Assembly: GCA_945910005.1 (NCBI GenBank)
Contig: OX246742.1
Span: forward strand, 46,604,402-46,668,401
From: Isoperla grammatica
Taxonomy: Eukaryota > Arthropoda > Insecta > Plecoptera > Perlodidae
Direction of reading: 5' to 3'
Length of the DNA: 64,000 nucleotides
Position numbers and translations under genes: made by a program. Of the stretch, positions 1-13,283 are shown one piece after another. Each line of letters starts with the position of its first letter. Position 1 is the first letter of the stretch. The notes below the pieces were generated by a model. The model saw nothing but the letters and a program-made list of their open reading frames with translations. It did not search any database and was not told where the DNA came from.

Positions 1-2414
1 CATAATGCCGGCAACACTCCTCGTCGTAGGTCAAGTAGTTTTGTCACATAAGTACGATTCTAAGGGCCAGTATTACGAGCAGCTATAGCTTGTTTTCACC
101 ATTGCAACCACCAATCAGAAGCCTTACTTCCTTATTAATCAGCTGTTCATAATGCCGGCAACACTCCTCGTCGTAGGTCAAGTAGCTTCGTCACATAAGT
201 ACGATTCTAAGGGCCAGTATTACGAGCAGCTATAGCTTGTTTTCACCATTGCAACCACCAATCAGAAGCCTTACTTCCTTATTAATCAGCTGTTCATAAT
301 GCCGGCAACACTCCTCGTCGTAGGTCAAGTAGCTTCGTCACATAAGTACGATTCTAAGGGCCAGTATTACGAGCAGCTATAGCTTGTTTCCACCATTGCA
401 ACCACCAATCAGAAGCCTTACTTCCTTATTAATCAGCTGTTCATAATGCCGGCAACACTCCTCGTCGTAGGTCAAGTAGTTTTGTCACATAAGTACGATT
501 CTAAGGGCCAGTATTACGAGCAGCTATAGCTTGTTTTCACCATTGCAACCACCAATCAGAAGCCTTACTTCCTTATTAATCAGCTGTTCATAATGCCGGC
601 AACACTCCTCGTCGTAGGTCAAGTAGCTTCGTTGTAGAAGTACGATTCTAAGGGCCAGTATTACGAGCAGCTATAGCTTGTTTCCACCATTGCAACCACC
701 AATCAGAAGCCTTACTTCCTTATTAATCAGCTGTTCATAATGCCGGCAACACTCCTCGTCGTAGGTCAAGTAGCTTCGTCACATAAGTACGATTCTAAGG
801 GCCAGTATTACGAGCAGCTATAGCTTGTTTTCACCATTGCAACCACCAATCAGAAGCCTTACTTCCTTATTAATCAGCTGTTCATAATGCCGGCAACACT
901 CCTCGTCGTAGGTCAAGTAGCTTCGTCACATAAGTACGATTCTAAGGGCCAGTATTACGAGCAGCTATAGCTTGTTTCCACCATTGCAACCACCCATCAG
1001 AAGCCTTACTTCCTTATTAATCAGCTGTTCATAATGCCGGCAACACTCCTCGTCGTAGGTCAAGTAGCTTCGTTGTAGAAGTACGATTCTAAGGGCCAGT
1101 ATTACGAGCAGCTATAGCTTGTTTCCACCATTACAACCACCAATCAGACGCCTTACTTCCTTATTAATCAGCTGTTCATAATGCCGGCAACACTCCTCGT
1201 CGTAGGTCAAGTAGCTTCGTCACATAAGTACGATTCTAAGGGACAGTATTACGAGCAGCTATAGCTTGTTTTCACCATTGCAACCACCAATCAGAAGCCT
1301 TACTTCCTTATTAATCAGCTGTTCATAATGCCGGCAACACTCCTCGTCGTAGGTCAAGTAGCTTCGTCACATAAGTACGATTCTAAGGGCCAGTATTACG
1401 AGCAGCTATAGCTTGTTTCCACCATTGCATCCACCAATCAGAAGCCTTACTTCCTTATTAATCAGCTGTTCATAATGCCGGCAACACTCCTCGTCGTAGG
1501 TCAAGTAGCTTCGTCACATAAGTACGATTCTAAGGGCCAGTATTACGAGCAGCTATAGCTTGTTTCCACCATTGCAACCACCAATCAGAAGCCTTACTTC
1601 CTTATTAATCAGCTGTTCATAATGCCGGCAACACTCCTCGTCGTAGGTCAAGTAGCTTCGTCACATAAGTACGATTCTAAGGGCCAGTATTACGAGCAGC
1701 TATAGCTTGTTTTCACCATTGCAACCACCAATCAGAAGCCTTACTTCCTTATTAATCAGCTGTTCATAATGCCGGCAACACTCCTCGTCGTATAGGTCAA
1801 GTAGCTTCGTCACATAAGTACGATTCTAAGGGCCAGTATTACGAGCAGCTATAGCTTGTTTTCACCATTGCATCCACCAATCAGAAGCCTTACTTCCTTA
1901 TTAATCAGCTGTTCATAATACCGGCAACACTCCTCGTTGTAGGTCAAGTAGCTTCGTCACATAAGTACGATTCTAAGGGCCAGTATTACGAGCAGCTATA
2001 GCTTGTTTCCACCATTGCAACCACCAATCAGAAGCCTTACTTCCTTATTAATCAGCTGTTCATAATGCCGGCAACACTCCTCGTCGTAGGTCAAGTAGCT
2101 TCGTCACATAAGTACGATTCTAAGGGCCAGTATTACGAGCAGCTATAGCTTGTTTTCACCATTGCATCCACCAATCAGAAGCCTTACTTCCTTATTAATC
2201 AGCTGTTCATAATGCCGGCAACACTCCTCGTCGTAGGTCAAGTAGCTTCGTCACATAAGTACGATTCTAAGGGCCAGTATTACGAGCAGCTATAGCTTGT
2301 TTTCACCATTGCATCCACCAATCAGAAGCCTTACTTCCTTATTAATCAGCTGTTCATAATGCCGGCAACACTCCTCGTCGTAGGTCAAGTAGCTTCGTCA
2401 CATAAGTACGATTC
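1..2414 (+). repeat. 147-bp satellite array, left arm, about 16.4 copies
   Basis: Units begin with cataatgccggcaacactcc at 1, 148, 295, 442, 589, 736, 883, 1030, 1177, 1324, 1471, 1618, 1765, 1914, 2061, 2208 and 2355. The period is 147 bp except one 149-bp unit carrying a TA insertion. Copies differ by only a few bases; a variant reading ttcgttgtagaagtacg recurs at the copies starting 589 and 1030. The array stops abruptly at about 2414 and is cut by the window edge on the left. It matches the array at 15756-17965 on the opposite strand. Confidence 0.95.
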
Positions 2415-2861
2415 ACAGAATAACATTTATTCGTCTTGATCTCTTTTATGGAGTTACACATTCTGATTGTCCCGAAAAAGTGATGTTTTTTAAGAAAGTG
2501 ATATTTGTTTTGCATGTCACCGTGATTAATAGAATAGGTAATACTAATATAACGCACGGCTCGGGTCTACACTGTTCAGTGTTGACGTTTGGAACGGCGA
2601 GACTGTGGGAAGGAATGTCTGGGAAAGAACTGAAAGCGTGAGGGGTGGGTGAAAAGAGCATATTTGTACGACCGCAAAAGATCGGTGCTCTAGAACTTGA
2701 CGTAAAAAAAAACTCAAGCAGAAATTTCTAGGATCTATGAGTCGTTTCTAATTTTTCGAGTTCTATCATTGCTGAACTGGTAATTCTAGCGATGAAAATA
2801 CCTTGTCACCCGTTAAATGTAGGAAGAAATTGCTCATACTTATATTATGTCGACTGTAATT
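2415..2861. other. Unique spacer between the two left-arm satellites
   Basis: Non-repetitive, no gene recognised. Its left part (about 2420-2640) matches the right-arm spacer 15450-15755 in inverted orientation with substitutions and small indels, supporting ancestral continuity of the two arms. The part from 2690 to 2860 has no visible partner. Confidence 0.6.
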
Positions 2862-3110
2862 TGTTGATATAACCAGTGATCTGAGACAATACTGTTGTAT
2901 TTGTTTCAGCAGAGCAGCCCAGCTGTTATAACTAGTGATCTGTGACAATACTGTTGTATTTGTTTCAGCAGAGCAGCCCAGCTGTTATAACTAGTGTTCT
3001 GTGACAATACTGTTGTATTTGTTTCAGCAGAGCAGCCCAGCTGTTATAACTAGTAATCTGAGACAATACTGTTGTATTTGTTTCAGCAGAGCAGCCCAGC
3101 TGTTATATGA
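2862..3110 (+). repeat. 59-bp satellite, left arm, about 4 copies
   Basis: Four near-identical units contain caatactgttgtatttgttt followed by cagcagagcagcccagctg. The same unit on the other strand forms the 37-copy array at 13284-15448, so the two arms differ about ninefold in copy number. Confidence 0.9.
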
Positions 3111-3292
3111 CAACGCAGTAGTCATCTCCCTGCCAGCCCGGCCGGCTTCAGACACGCGGCTGACTCAATAGCAACCACGATCTGGTAAGATATAATAAGA
3201 TATTTAGGCTAGACACCGACTCTTCTACGATATGTTTCTATTTCAACCAGAATGGAAAGTCTTACAATCAAAACCTTGTGAATCTCAATATT
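3110..3292 (+). repeat. Inner arm block, inverted copy at 13095-13283; partial direct copy at 4080-4200
   Basis: The block contains ccagcccggccggcttcaga and, later, gctagacaccgactcttcta. Both recur inverted at 13095-13283. A diverged direct copy of its right half lies at about 4080-4200 (gctagacaccgactcttgta, 4117 onward), so part of the arm was duplicated within the left side. Confidence 0.8.
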
Positions 3293-3394
3293 AATAATTC
3301 TTGGCTGTCGGGTGTCGCCACGTCTGTCGTTTATTAAAACCTGACGTTTCGGACTAATTGCATATAGTCCATCTTCTGGGTTCAGTTTCTTGCA

Positions 3395-3815
3395 GTTTTG
3401 TTTATATCTGCCAATAGAGGGTCTGATGCCAATAAGGATGGAGTGCTCAAGTCAATTAAATATACCCACGTTATCTTTTAAACCAATAGTATACTTGTAA
3501 TTGCGTAGTCTAGGAAGTGACCAGGGACCTTCAAACGTAGTTATCTCAAACAAGGTGCTGTTGTGGTTTTGTTTATATCTGCCAATAGAGGGTCTGATGC
3601 CAATAAGGATGGAGTGCTCAAGTCAATTAAACATACCCACGTTTTCTTTTAAACCAATAGTATACTTGTAATTGCTTAGTCTAGGAAGTGACCAGGGACC
3701 TTCAAACGTAGTTATCTCAAACATGGTGCTGTTGTGGTTTTGTTTATATCTGCCAATAGATTGTCTAATGCCAATAAGGATGGAGTGCTCAAGTCAATTA
3801 AACATACCTACGTCT
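3395..3815 (+). repeat. 171-bp tandem repeat, about 2.5 copies
   Basis: The word gttttgtttatatctgccaa starts at 3395, 3566 and 3737, an exact 171-bp period; the third copy is truncated near 3815. Just upstream (3340-3385) is a 'gacgtttcgg ... atcttctggg' phrase of the kind seen at the ends of retroelements such as Penelope-like elements; that link is weak and I do not call an element from it. Confidence 0.85.
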
Positions 3816-5318
3816 TTTATCACATCAACAATATAAAATGAAAGGGATGCGTTTTAGTACGCATAGAGTTTGAAAAATCAAAAATCTGTAATATTGCATT
3901 TTCGAAAAAGCGGGACAAAAGTACGTCCCGCCGGGAAGTATTGGGGGATATGGGGAACACAGCTGACAATCGGTACTGTCCCGCCAAAATACACCCTGCC
4001 TCATGAGCCGTTATCATGCTATATGATTGTTGTTCGTTCTCAATTGTTTCTTATTTGTATTGTATCGCAGTTGTGGGGCAGTTCCCTGGGTGACTCACTG
4101 TAGCAACCACGACCTCCCAAGCTAGACACCGACTCTTGTACGAGACATGTTTCTATTTCAACCAGACTGGGAAGTCTCTCAACTACAACCTTGAGAGATT
4201 CACGTATTCCACAAACATTGTTCGAATTTGACGCTTTTTGTCCATACTTAAAAATTCATCAACGTTTTATAATGACGAGGGGCTATTGTAAAGGTTTATA
4301 TATTATTATATTCTCAAAGAAGCATAAACACAGTATTACGTTTCGATAAATTTAGAGTATTTGAGATACTATTGAACTGTAATTTTACTGAAACTTTAAG
4401 TATTAACTTGAATAATGCTGCGCAATATTGAACAAGTGAATAATAAATAACAAGTGGTTTTTGTTAGGCCTGCCATAATTTAAAAAATACGAAAGCTGAG
4501 CCTTATAATTTATTCCCGGCACTTTCAGTCACGTGATGAGTAGTATGTAGACTATGTGTAAAAATAACTGATAATGTTGTACTTGTTACGACTGACCTTT
4601 AAATAATAACATTTACAATAATTGAGTTTTAAATTAATTGTTTAGCGGATACAAAATCAAATTCCGCGTAGATATCAATGAGATACCGTTATAATGTTGG
4701 GTGTTTTAATCGAAGCCATCCATTATCTTCGGTTTAATATTTGGAGCTACCCATTGCCGTTAAATGGCTCCAAAGTTCCAAAATGACTTGGGTTTAGTTT
4801 TTTTCAGAGCCAATTTAGTCAATTGTCAAATAGCATATATTAAGCATAATATAGCCAGAAGATAGATAAAAAAACAAGCTAGATGGAAAACAAATCAATG
4901 AAAAATAATGTGAAGTACAATATTATCAGCTACAATGCTGATAGTAATTAATTGTTTTGGATCACATGATCACATAAATAAGGTGCGTCTACCTACGGTG
5001 GTTTGAGTTAAATTCAAAATAAAGTCAGCAGGTGCATACATAAATTAGTTTCAAAACATTTGGTACGAAAACAAGGTGTTTAATTGAATGTAACAGGCGA
5101 TCACAAGTTATCTAGGTGACTCGGCCACATATTATGAGACAGGACAAATAAAATGGGATAAAACAGGGAACAGATGGATAAATAGATAGATAAATACAAT
5201 ATTTATGTTTTTCATTTATTATCATTATTTTCATCTGATAACAAAAACCAAATTCCGTGAAGGAATCCCTGTTTCAATATTTTAAAGCATTCTCAATACA
5301 TCAATAAAATACCGTTAA
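3816..5318. other. AT-rich DNA without a recognisable gene
   Basis: Apart from the degenerate arm copy at 4080-4200, I see no repeat array, RNA gene or plausible exon. The short open frames here are those expected by chance. Confidence 0.5.
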
Positions 5319-6590
5319 TTATGTGTGGCTAGTATTGCGAGCTACCGTACGTAGTAGCGGTAATGCTGTATTTGTTATGTTATTATGTGTGGCTAGTATT
5401 GCGAGCTACCGTAGTAGCGGTAATGCTGTATTAGTTATGTTATTATGTGTGGCTAGTATTGCGAGCTACCGTAGTAGCGGTAATGCTGTATTTGTTATGT
5501 TATTATGTGTGGCTAGTATTGCGAGCTACCGTAGTAGCGGTAATGCTGTATTTGTTATGTTATTATGTGTGGCTAGTATTGCGAGCTACCGTAGTAGCGG
5601 TAATGCTGTATTTGTTATGTTATTATGTGTGGCTATAGTATTGCGAGCTACCGTAGTAGCGGTAATGCTGTATTTGTTATGTTATTATGTGTGGCTAGTA
5701 TTGCGAGCTACCGTAGTAGCGGTAATGCTGTATTTGTTATGTTATTATGTGTGGCTAGTATTGCGAGCTACCGTAGTAGCGGTAATGCTGTATTAGTTAT
5801 GTTATTATGTGTGGCTAGTATTGCGAGCTACCGTAGTAGCGGTAATGCTGTATTTGTTATGTTATTATGTGTGGCTAGTATTGCGAGCTACCGTAGTAGC
5901 GGTAATGCTGTATTTGTTATGTTATTATGTGTGGCTAGTATTGCGAGCTACCGTAGTAGCGGTAATGCTGTATTTGTTATGTTATTATGTGTGGCTAGTA
6001 TTGCGAGCTACCGTAGTAGCGGTAATGCTGTATTTGTTATGTTATTATGTGTGGCTATAGTATTGCGAGCTACCGTAGTAGCGGTAATGCTGTATTTGTT
6101 ATGTTATTATGTGTGGCTAGTATTGCGAGCTACCGTAGTAGCGGTAATGCTGTATTTGTTATGTTATTATGTGTGGCTAGTATTGCGAGCTACCGTAGTA
6201 GCGGTAATGCTGTATTTGTTATGTTATTATGTGTGGCTAGTATTGCGAGCTACCGTAGTAGCGGTAATGCTGTATTAGTTATGTTATTATGTGTGGCTAG
6301 TATTGCGAGCTACCGTAGTAGCGGTAATGCTGTATTAGTTATGTTATTATGTGTGGCTATAGTATTGCGAGCTACCGTAGTAGCGGTAATGCTGTATTTG
6401 TTATGTTATTATGTGTGGCTATAGTATTGCGAGCTACCGTAGTAGCGGTAATGCTGTATTTGTTATGTTATTATGTGTGGCTAGTATTGCGAGCTACCGT
6501 AGTAGCGGTAATGCTGTATTAGTTATGTTATTATGTGTGGCTAGTATTGCGAGCTACCGTAGTAGCGGTAATGCTGTATTTGTTATGTTA
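5319..6590 (+). repeat. 60-bp tandem array, about 21 copies
   Basis: The unit contains gtggctagtattgcgagcta and gtagtagcggtaatgctgta and repeats every 60 bp, with a few 62-bp units that carry an extra TA (ggctatagtatt). Because 60 is a multiple of three and the unit lacks stops in two frames, long 20-residue-periodic open frames result; the 62-bp units shift the frame each time. No partner array exists on the right arm, so it expanded only on the left. Confidence 0.95.
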
Positions 6591-7119
6591 TTCGCTTTGT
6601 TTTTATTCTTTCTCTCTCCCTCTCATGGCAGGGCCGGGTCCTGCCTGCGCTTGCTTGCTTGCTTGCAGGTTGTATGCACGGCCTTCAGAGTAGCTTGAAG
6701 TATCAGGAGCGTAGAACAAGCGTACAAGTTGTTGCGCTGCCTGCTTATTGAACTGAATTACCAATAAAATAATAAATATAAATTAAATTGATTTTTTAAA
6801 ACTTATTTGTTAGTTCCATATTTTTAATGCAAATAAAATTACAAATTGAAATGATCATCATTGTTGAGGTCCTATTTACAACCATTCTTATTTTCTATGT
6901 TAATTATACATCACATTATCTGCTCTAAAATTAAATATTATGTTATACCTGAGTCTTAATGAACATGTTTTGTACTAATTTTCATGGGCGCTGCGAGGGA
7001 GGGCAAGGGAAGGCACTTGCCCCCCCCCCCCCCCCCGCCCCCTCTTCTAGATTTCAGGAATTTTTCTTCAATGAATTTTCTAAGGTCAAGATCTATCCCC
7101 ATTAACTAACGTTACATTG
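6591..7119. repeat. Arm remnant with inverted partners, then a poly-C tract
   Basis: 6590-6740 (containing tctccctctcatggcagggc) matches 12040-12205 inverted. 6850-6955 (containing cttattttctatgttaatta) matches 10715-10850 inverted. At 6985-7085 a GGGCGCTGCGAGGG phrase followed by a 16-base C run has a direct, not inverted, relative at 9394-9470, so the pair brackets the nested palindrome. Confidence 0.65.
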
Positions 7120-9285
7120 CTTTATGTTTCAGGTTATTGGAAATGTTGGTCTCGGGAGAACGTCTCTCTCACTCGCTATTGTCAAGATTGTCAAGACTGA
7201 AGCCTCCGTCCCAGAGTTGTAGCTTTCTGGTTATTAATGACCCCTCCTTCAGCACTAATCAAATGCCGAAGAAGACTTTTGATGTTGCAAAATTGTTACA
7301 AGTAGAGTTCTGTAACTTGTAATGCAACAAACAAGTATTCGCTACCACCCACGCACACGCACGCACGTACGCACGCACACACGCACACATACCCAACCTC
7401 ATGACATATACAAACACGTGCACTCCCTATGCTCGTCTCTGTTCGCCGATAAATCCTGTTGTTGTAAATAATACATTATTATTATTCTTGTTATTGTTAT
7501 TGTTATTGTTGTTGTTATTAATTAAAGAAGAGTATTGGAGAGATGATGTATTTGTAAAGTTGTTACTTGAATAATATACATTTTGATTGATGTATTGTAT
7601 TTTTTATTGTTCACAACCTTTTCCATTGCATTTATCCTAAACTTCCAAATTCAAAAGGTACCATGTCAATAAAACAATTAAATTACAATTAAACATTGTA
7701 TGTATTCAGTATTGATTGCAGATGACTTCCTCTTCTCTAATAAGTCACTAGCTGAATGTACTCATTCCGCCATTGCGTTTATAGTGTAGTCCGCCAATCA
7801 CAAACAAGTACGCCCTTATCATTTAAGACACGCCTACAACCATATGTGGAAAAGACGTTTTCCCGCCTCAAGCATCGATGATTATTTCGCTGCAGTATCA
7901 GGAAATCATGACCTCTTCGCAACTCCTACAACCCGTGTAGATTAGAGAGAGACAGATATAGAGGTCGGTAACTTTCTACCGCACACTCTTCGACCGACCA
8001 GCCGAAAAATAATACGAAATCGAGGACTTCGCCGGGATCTAAAGTGTCAAAACGAGACTCCTGGCGCCATCTATCGTGTAACTTGCGTACTCGGAGAGCG
8101 AGCCTCATGCGGACTTTGGGTGTCGAGCACGGCTGTTGGTGCGCTTGCGCAGTACGCAGTAGGCAGTGCTACACGTAGTACGCAGTGCAGACGCTAGATG
8201 GCGCCAGGAGTCTCGTTTTGAAACTTTTGATCCCCGAGAAGCCCTCGATTTCGTATTATTTTTCGGCTGGTCGGTCGAAGAGTGTGCGGTAGAAAGTTAC
8301 CGACGTCTATATCTGTCTCTCTCTAATCTACACGGGTTGTAGGAGTTGCGAGGAGGTCATGATTGCCTGATACTGCAGCGAAATAATCATCGTTGCTTGA
8401 GGCGGGAAAACATCTTTTCCACTTATGGTTGTAGGCGTGTCTTAAATGATAAGGGCGTACTTGTTTGTGATTGGCGGACTACACTATAAACCCAATGGCG
8501 GAATTAGTACACTCAGCTAGCGGGTTACACGGGTTGTAGGAGTTGCGAGGAGGTCATGATTTCCTGATACTGCAGCGAAATAATCATCGTTGCTTGAGGC
8601 GGGAAAACATCTTTTCCACATATGGTTGTAGGCGTGTCTTAAATGATAAGGGCGTACTTGTTTGTGATTGGCGGACTTCACTATAAACCCAATGGCGGAA
8701 TTAGTACACTCAGCTAGCGACTTATTAGAGAAGAGGAAGTCATCTACAAACAATATGCACTGAATACATACAGTGTTTAATTGTTTTATTGACATGACAC
8801 CTTTTGAATTTAGAAGTTTAGGATGAATACAATGGAAAAGGTTGTGAACAATATAAAATGCAATGGATCAATCAAAATGTATATTATTCAAGTAACAACT
8901 TTACAAATACATCATCTCTCCAATAGTTTTCTTTAAACAATAATAATACTAATTTATTATTTGCCACCCCAGGGACGAACCCCACGAGTGTGATATAATC
9001 TAGAACATTATGACAGTGATAATAAAATCAGTATGCACATTTAAAATGACATGACAGATACAACGTGAACAAAAGAGTGCATGTGTTCATGTGTATGTGT
9101 GTGCGTACGTGCGTGCGTGTGTGCATGGGTGATAGCGTGTACTTGTTTGTTGGTTTACAAGTTATAGAACTCTACTTAATTCAAAACTACAACAAGTCTT
9201 CAACATTTGATTGGTGCTGAAGGTGAGGTCATTGCATTGATACCAGAAGGCTAAGACTGGGAGTAACCTGAAACAGAAGCAATGC
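7120..9285. repeat. Nested palindrome (about 1-kb inverted arms) around 8105-8160
   Basis: Left arm 7120-8105 and right arm 8160-9285 are inverted copies; for example ccgaccagccgaaaaataat near 7993 is answered by attatttttcggctggtcgg near 8256. Both arms also carry a CACG-rich microsatellite (7347-7392 and 9090-9130). The right arm is longer because about 196 bp are tandemly duplicated (8330-8525 and 8526-8715). No coding sequence was recognised. This looks like a second foldback element inserted in the larger one, or its own inner arms. Confidence 0.8.
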
Positions 9286-10868
9286 AAATTAGTGGGGAAC
9301 AACAACAATTACATCTTCATTTTGATTTAAATTAAGTTTTCATTCAAAGTGGTAATTAAGAATAGGGTATGGATTGAGCCCATGTTGAATGTATGGGCGC
9401 CGCGAGGGGGGGCAAGGGGGCACTTGCCTCCCCCCCCCTGTATTCAAGGAATTTTAAAAAGTTAACTGGCTTTCAATACGATACGCGCTATATCCGCCCT
9501 TTCTAAATTATGTTAATTAAATAAAAATAACAAATAATTGAAATTCTTTAGTTAATACGTCCCTTCACGAATATGTTATTTCAACGCGATCCGATAAGTA
9601 TTGTTATTTGCAGATATAAATCAGGGCACCACTAACTGGATGTTAGGAGTGGTAACAATATGACCTCTCCAACCCCCGGCCCCCGCACCACTCGTTACGT
9701 GCGCGCACGCTAGCTTTCTACACTGTAAGTTGTAGTATGTAAGTATGAAATTAACCCTTGTTGTATATACTCTACTGTACTGTACGGAGAAAATAAACTG
9801 ATAAGATGTATGATGTATGGAGTACGTTTATTTATTTAAAGTCCATCCTCTTCGGTTATAAAACTGATATACAAAGGAGTACAATACACAAAACCAAATA
9901 ATTTATGATGGTACAGTTGAAAAACACCAAACAAAATAAAATAGCAAATAAAACAAACGCGGCCAAAAACTTTTTTACCTATATTAATTAAAAAGTATAC
10001 AACATAAATTGAGCACAAATTAAATATTAAATTGGCATAATTACCGAAATACACACATGAGAATTAAAGTAGGCCTAGGGTCACTACTCACTAGTCACCA
10101 CAACACACAAAAATAGGCATAGGAGTAAAATAAATAGAAACAAAAATGTAAAAGATAATAAGATCAATGGAAAGAGAAAAGAAAGGAGGGAATTGGAATG
10201 AAAAAGAAAATTTTTATCAAAAGTTAAAAAAGTCGCCCTCGTACAGTAATTCCAACCCCCTTAAAATCTTCTCGCTATTTGCGAGTGGAAAATGGGTACT
10301 TATAGGTCGCAAGAGAAAATAGGGTCCAATTTTTGTATCGCCTGCAAGCTGTAAGCAATTGCAACCTATGGTAAATATTAATTATTATTAATTAATTATT
10401 ACTATAAGGTATTTTTCAGTGACATAAATGCACTTCTTCACTGATATTTTTATTCACAATAAATTCTTTGTTCAGAAATGTATTGTTATTAATGTTATTG
10501 CTATTATTACATCATTCTGTGAATGGTTTAAGAATAAGATTTAAAGCCCTCCTTGATCTCTCTTTATATTTTGCTTTTTTCCAGTTTTAGCTTATTGTAC
10601 TTGTTAGATAACACCTGAAACTTAGTTCAATTGAATTGTTCACGTTTATGTTATTTTCATTAATCACAAGGTTGTACAATTACCAATTACATGTAACAAA
10701 ACATCTTAATATAATCCCAGGTATCAGTTTAACAATATTTAATTTTAGAGCAGATATGCTAAATATAGCTAACATAGAAAATAAGAATAGGTATGGTTGT
10801 AGAAAGTGAAAACAAACCTAAACAATGAAGATCAATTCAATAGGCTATTTTATTTTATTTAAACATAA
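9286..10868. other. AT-rich interior of the foldback structure, no gene seen
   Basis: Contains the direct partner of the poly-C phrase (9394-9470) and the inverted partner (10715-10850) of 6850-6955. Otherwise unique, AT-rich and without a recognisable exon, RNA gene or transposase fragment. Confidence 0.5.
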
Positions 10869-11055
<187 letters not shown>

Positions 11056-11199
11056 TTTGTCTAACTCACATACGTCTTGTATAAGGTTTGTGGAAATGAA
11101 GTTGCTCAATGTTGCAATGATGTGCTCATTACTAATAAAAAATTTAAAAAAAAAAATTACCTAATAACATGATTTTATTCAACCCAGTGTCACTGTAGT

Positions 11200-11528
11200 C
11201 AAATTTTGCAATCGATTTTTGACCCACTTCTATCTTACCGATTATCTTCAAATTTTTCATACGATCCATTTCCGATATCAATACATACATTTAAAAGAAT
11301 TTTTCTGGAAAATGCGTTTTTGGTGGGAAGGTGTGGATGGATTTCGTGATTTCGGTGTATAATTTGAAATCGATTTTTAACCCATTTCTATTTTACCGAT
11401 GATCTTTAAATTTTGCGTACGAATCCATTTACAATGACAATATATATTATTTTTTAAAGGAGTTTTCCTGGAAAACGGCGTTTCGAGGAGGGTGTGGGGG
11501 GGGGGGGGGTCGTAATTTAGGTGTTTTA
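11200..11528 (+). repeat. About 157-bp imperfect tandem duplication
   Basis: Copy one (11203-11358) and copy two (11361-11526) share the order: atcgattttt, cc(a/c) cttctat or catttctat, ttttaccgat-like, and tctggaaaa(t/c)gcg-like blocks. The second copy ends in a 13-base G run. The divergence suggests an old duplication. Confidence 0.7.
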
Positions 11529-11534
11529 AAAAAA

Positions 11535-11830
11535 TGTTGTGAAACTCAGAAAATAATTTTGATTTATGTTTTCCACGACATGCTTGGTTATATGGGAGTA
11601 AAAATAAAATCGTGGGCCTCCCATAAAATAAATACATAAATCTTAAACACACAATAGTAGATTTCTTGAATGAACAGAATACCTCAAAATCACCAATTTC
11701 ATGCATTTATAAATAACGTCTCTAAGACGCATTTAATTCTTTTATGGGCTCCCACGATTTTATTTTTAGTCCCATATAATATAACCAAGCATGTCGACGT
11801 CGTGGGAACTTGGAAACATTATTTTCTGCG
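11535..11830. repeat. MITE-like inverted repeat
   Basis: An arm with acatgcttggttatatggga (11578 onward) and ataaaatcgtgggcctccca is answered by tgggctcccacgattttatt and ataaccaagcatgtcgacgt near 11735-11800. Arms are about 100 bp with a loop of about 85 bp. No coding content. Confidence 0.7.
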
Positions 11831-13094
11831 TTTTAGTGCATTGTTAAATAAAATAAAATCATATGACTTAAAATTTACTTTTATATTATTGTTCGGTTTT
11901 TAATTTTAAATAAATTTAAACTTGCATTTTCCAATGGGCGCACTGGTACGTCGATTACATTGTTGTGACTTGTGTTATAATTGTTCACGGCGCAGTCAGT
12001 GCGGTCCAGTGCAGCAATTGGAAAACACCTTAGACAGACGCTGTGTGCAACTTCTGGCTACTTCTGCGAGCCTGATACTTGGAGCTAACTGTGCCGTACA
12101 TGCAAGCAGCAAGCTCACACGGACCGACTGACTACAGCAGACCATATACATAGCCAGCCCCGTCATGAGAGGCGGAGAGAAAGAAAACAAAGCAAATAAA
12201 AACAACAATTTAATTTACTACCTACTACTACTCGGAAATATAAAGCATAAATAGTTTAAATTAATACCTTTACCGTCGAGCGGCTGGCTGCGAATTCAAG
12301 CAATGAACTATTAACAGCATTGTTTTGTAGCTGATCTATCTGCTACTAAAAACAATTTCACAGGTGTTTTTCATCCCGCGTGAATAACATTCTTCACATG
12401 ATTCCTTTATTGATTGATTTGCATAGATCAAATGTCCCAAACACTCGGGGCCTTATTTAACTAACCATCACAATGTATATTAACTGTATTCAATTTTAGG
12501 AACATTAGAATGAAACTATTATAAAAATTACATATTGCGGAGGGATTGCCCATTAAGTGAATAATACTAATACCATCGATTAAAGGGACTCTCTGTGACA
12601 GTATTGCAAGACGTAAGCTCTACAAAGTCAAAACATATCACAAAGATTTAAAAGAACGTCTCTTTGGAGCGTCTATATTTTCCCCACCTTCAAAAACTGG
12701 TCTATGGAGTTATCGACAACTTCTAATGAAAAATGTTGTAATTTGAGATTATAAATTTCTCCTCAAAAAGAATAAATATAGAATTTTAAACTACTGCGCA
12801 ACAGACATTCAAAATCCTTGATTACAGTGACAGAAATGTATTTTGTATAATGTTCAAAAGTTCTTGTCTTTAGTTCAAAACGTCTTTTAGTGTCTCTATA
12901 CGAACTGAATATTAAAAAGAAAGACTTATACTGATAGTTTGAATATTACCTCAAATTGTCTACTCCACACATATCCAACTTTATCAAACGCAATTCTCTT
13001 TTTATCCTTCTTAGAGAATATCTGTAGACATTGAAGTCTCGATCAAATCTAGCCCGCAAAATAAGTTAAAAAAATGATATTGAAATACTTTTTA
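11831..13094. other. Interior DNA without a recognisable gene
   Basis: 12040-12205 is the inverted partner of 6590-6740. The rest is AT-rich and unique. I found no convincing exon, RNA gene or promoter. Confidence 0.5.
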
Positions 13095-13283
13095 AAGGTG
13101 AATTTCACAGTGTTTTGATTGTGAGACTTTCCATTTTGGTTGAAATAGAAATATATCGTAGAAGAGTCGGTGTCTAGCCTAAATATCTAATTATATCTTA
13201 CCAGATCGTGGTTGCTATTGAGTCAGCCGCGTGTCTGAAGCCGGCCGGGCTGGCAGGGAGATGACTACTGCGTTGTCATATAA
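13095..13283 (-). repeat. Inner arm block, right arm
   Basis: Inverted partner of 3110-3290, including gaagccggccgggctggcag; it lies directly next to the 59-bp array, as on the left arm. Confidence 0.8.

Noticed and set aside
5323..6698. Repetitive membrane-like open frames over the 60-bp array
   Set aside because: By-product of a unit length divisible by three; the 62-bp units break the frame repeatedly and several frames are open in parallel.
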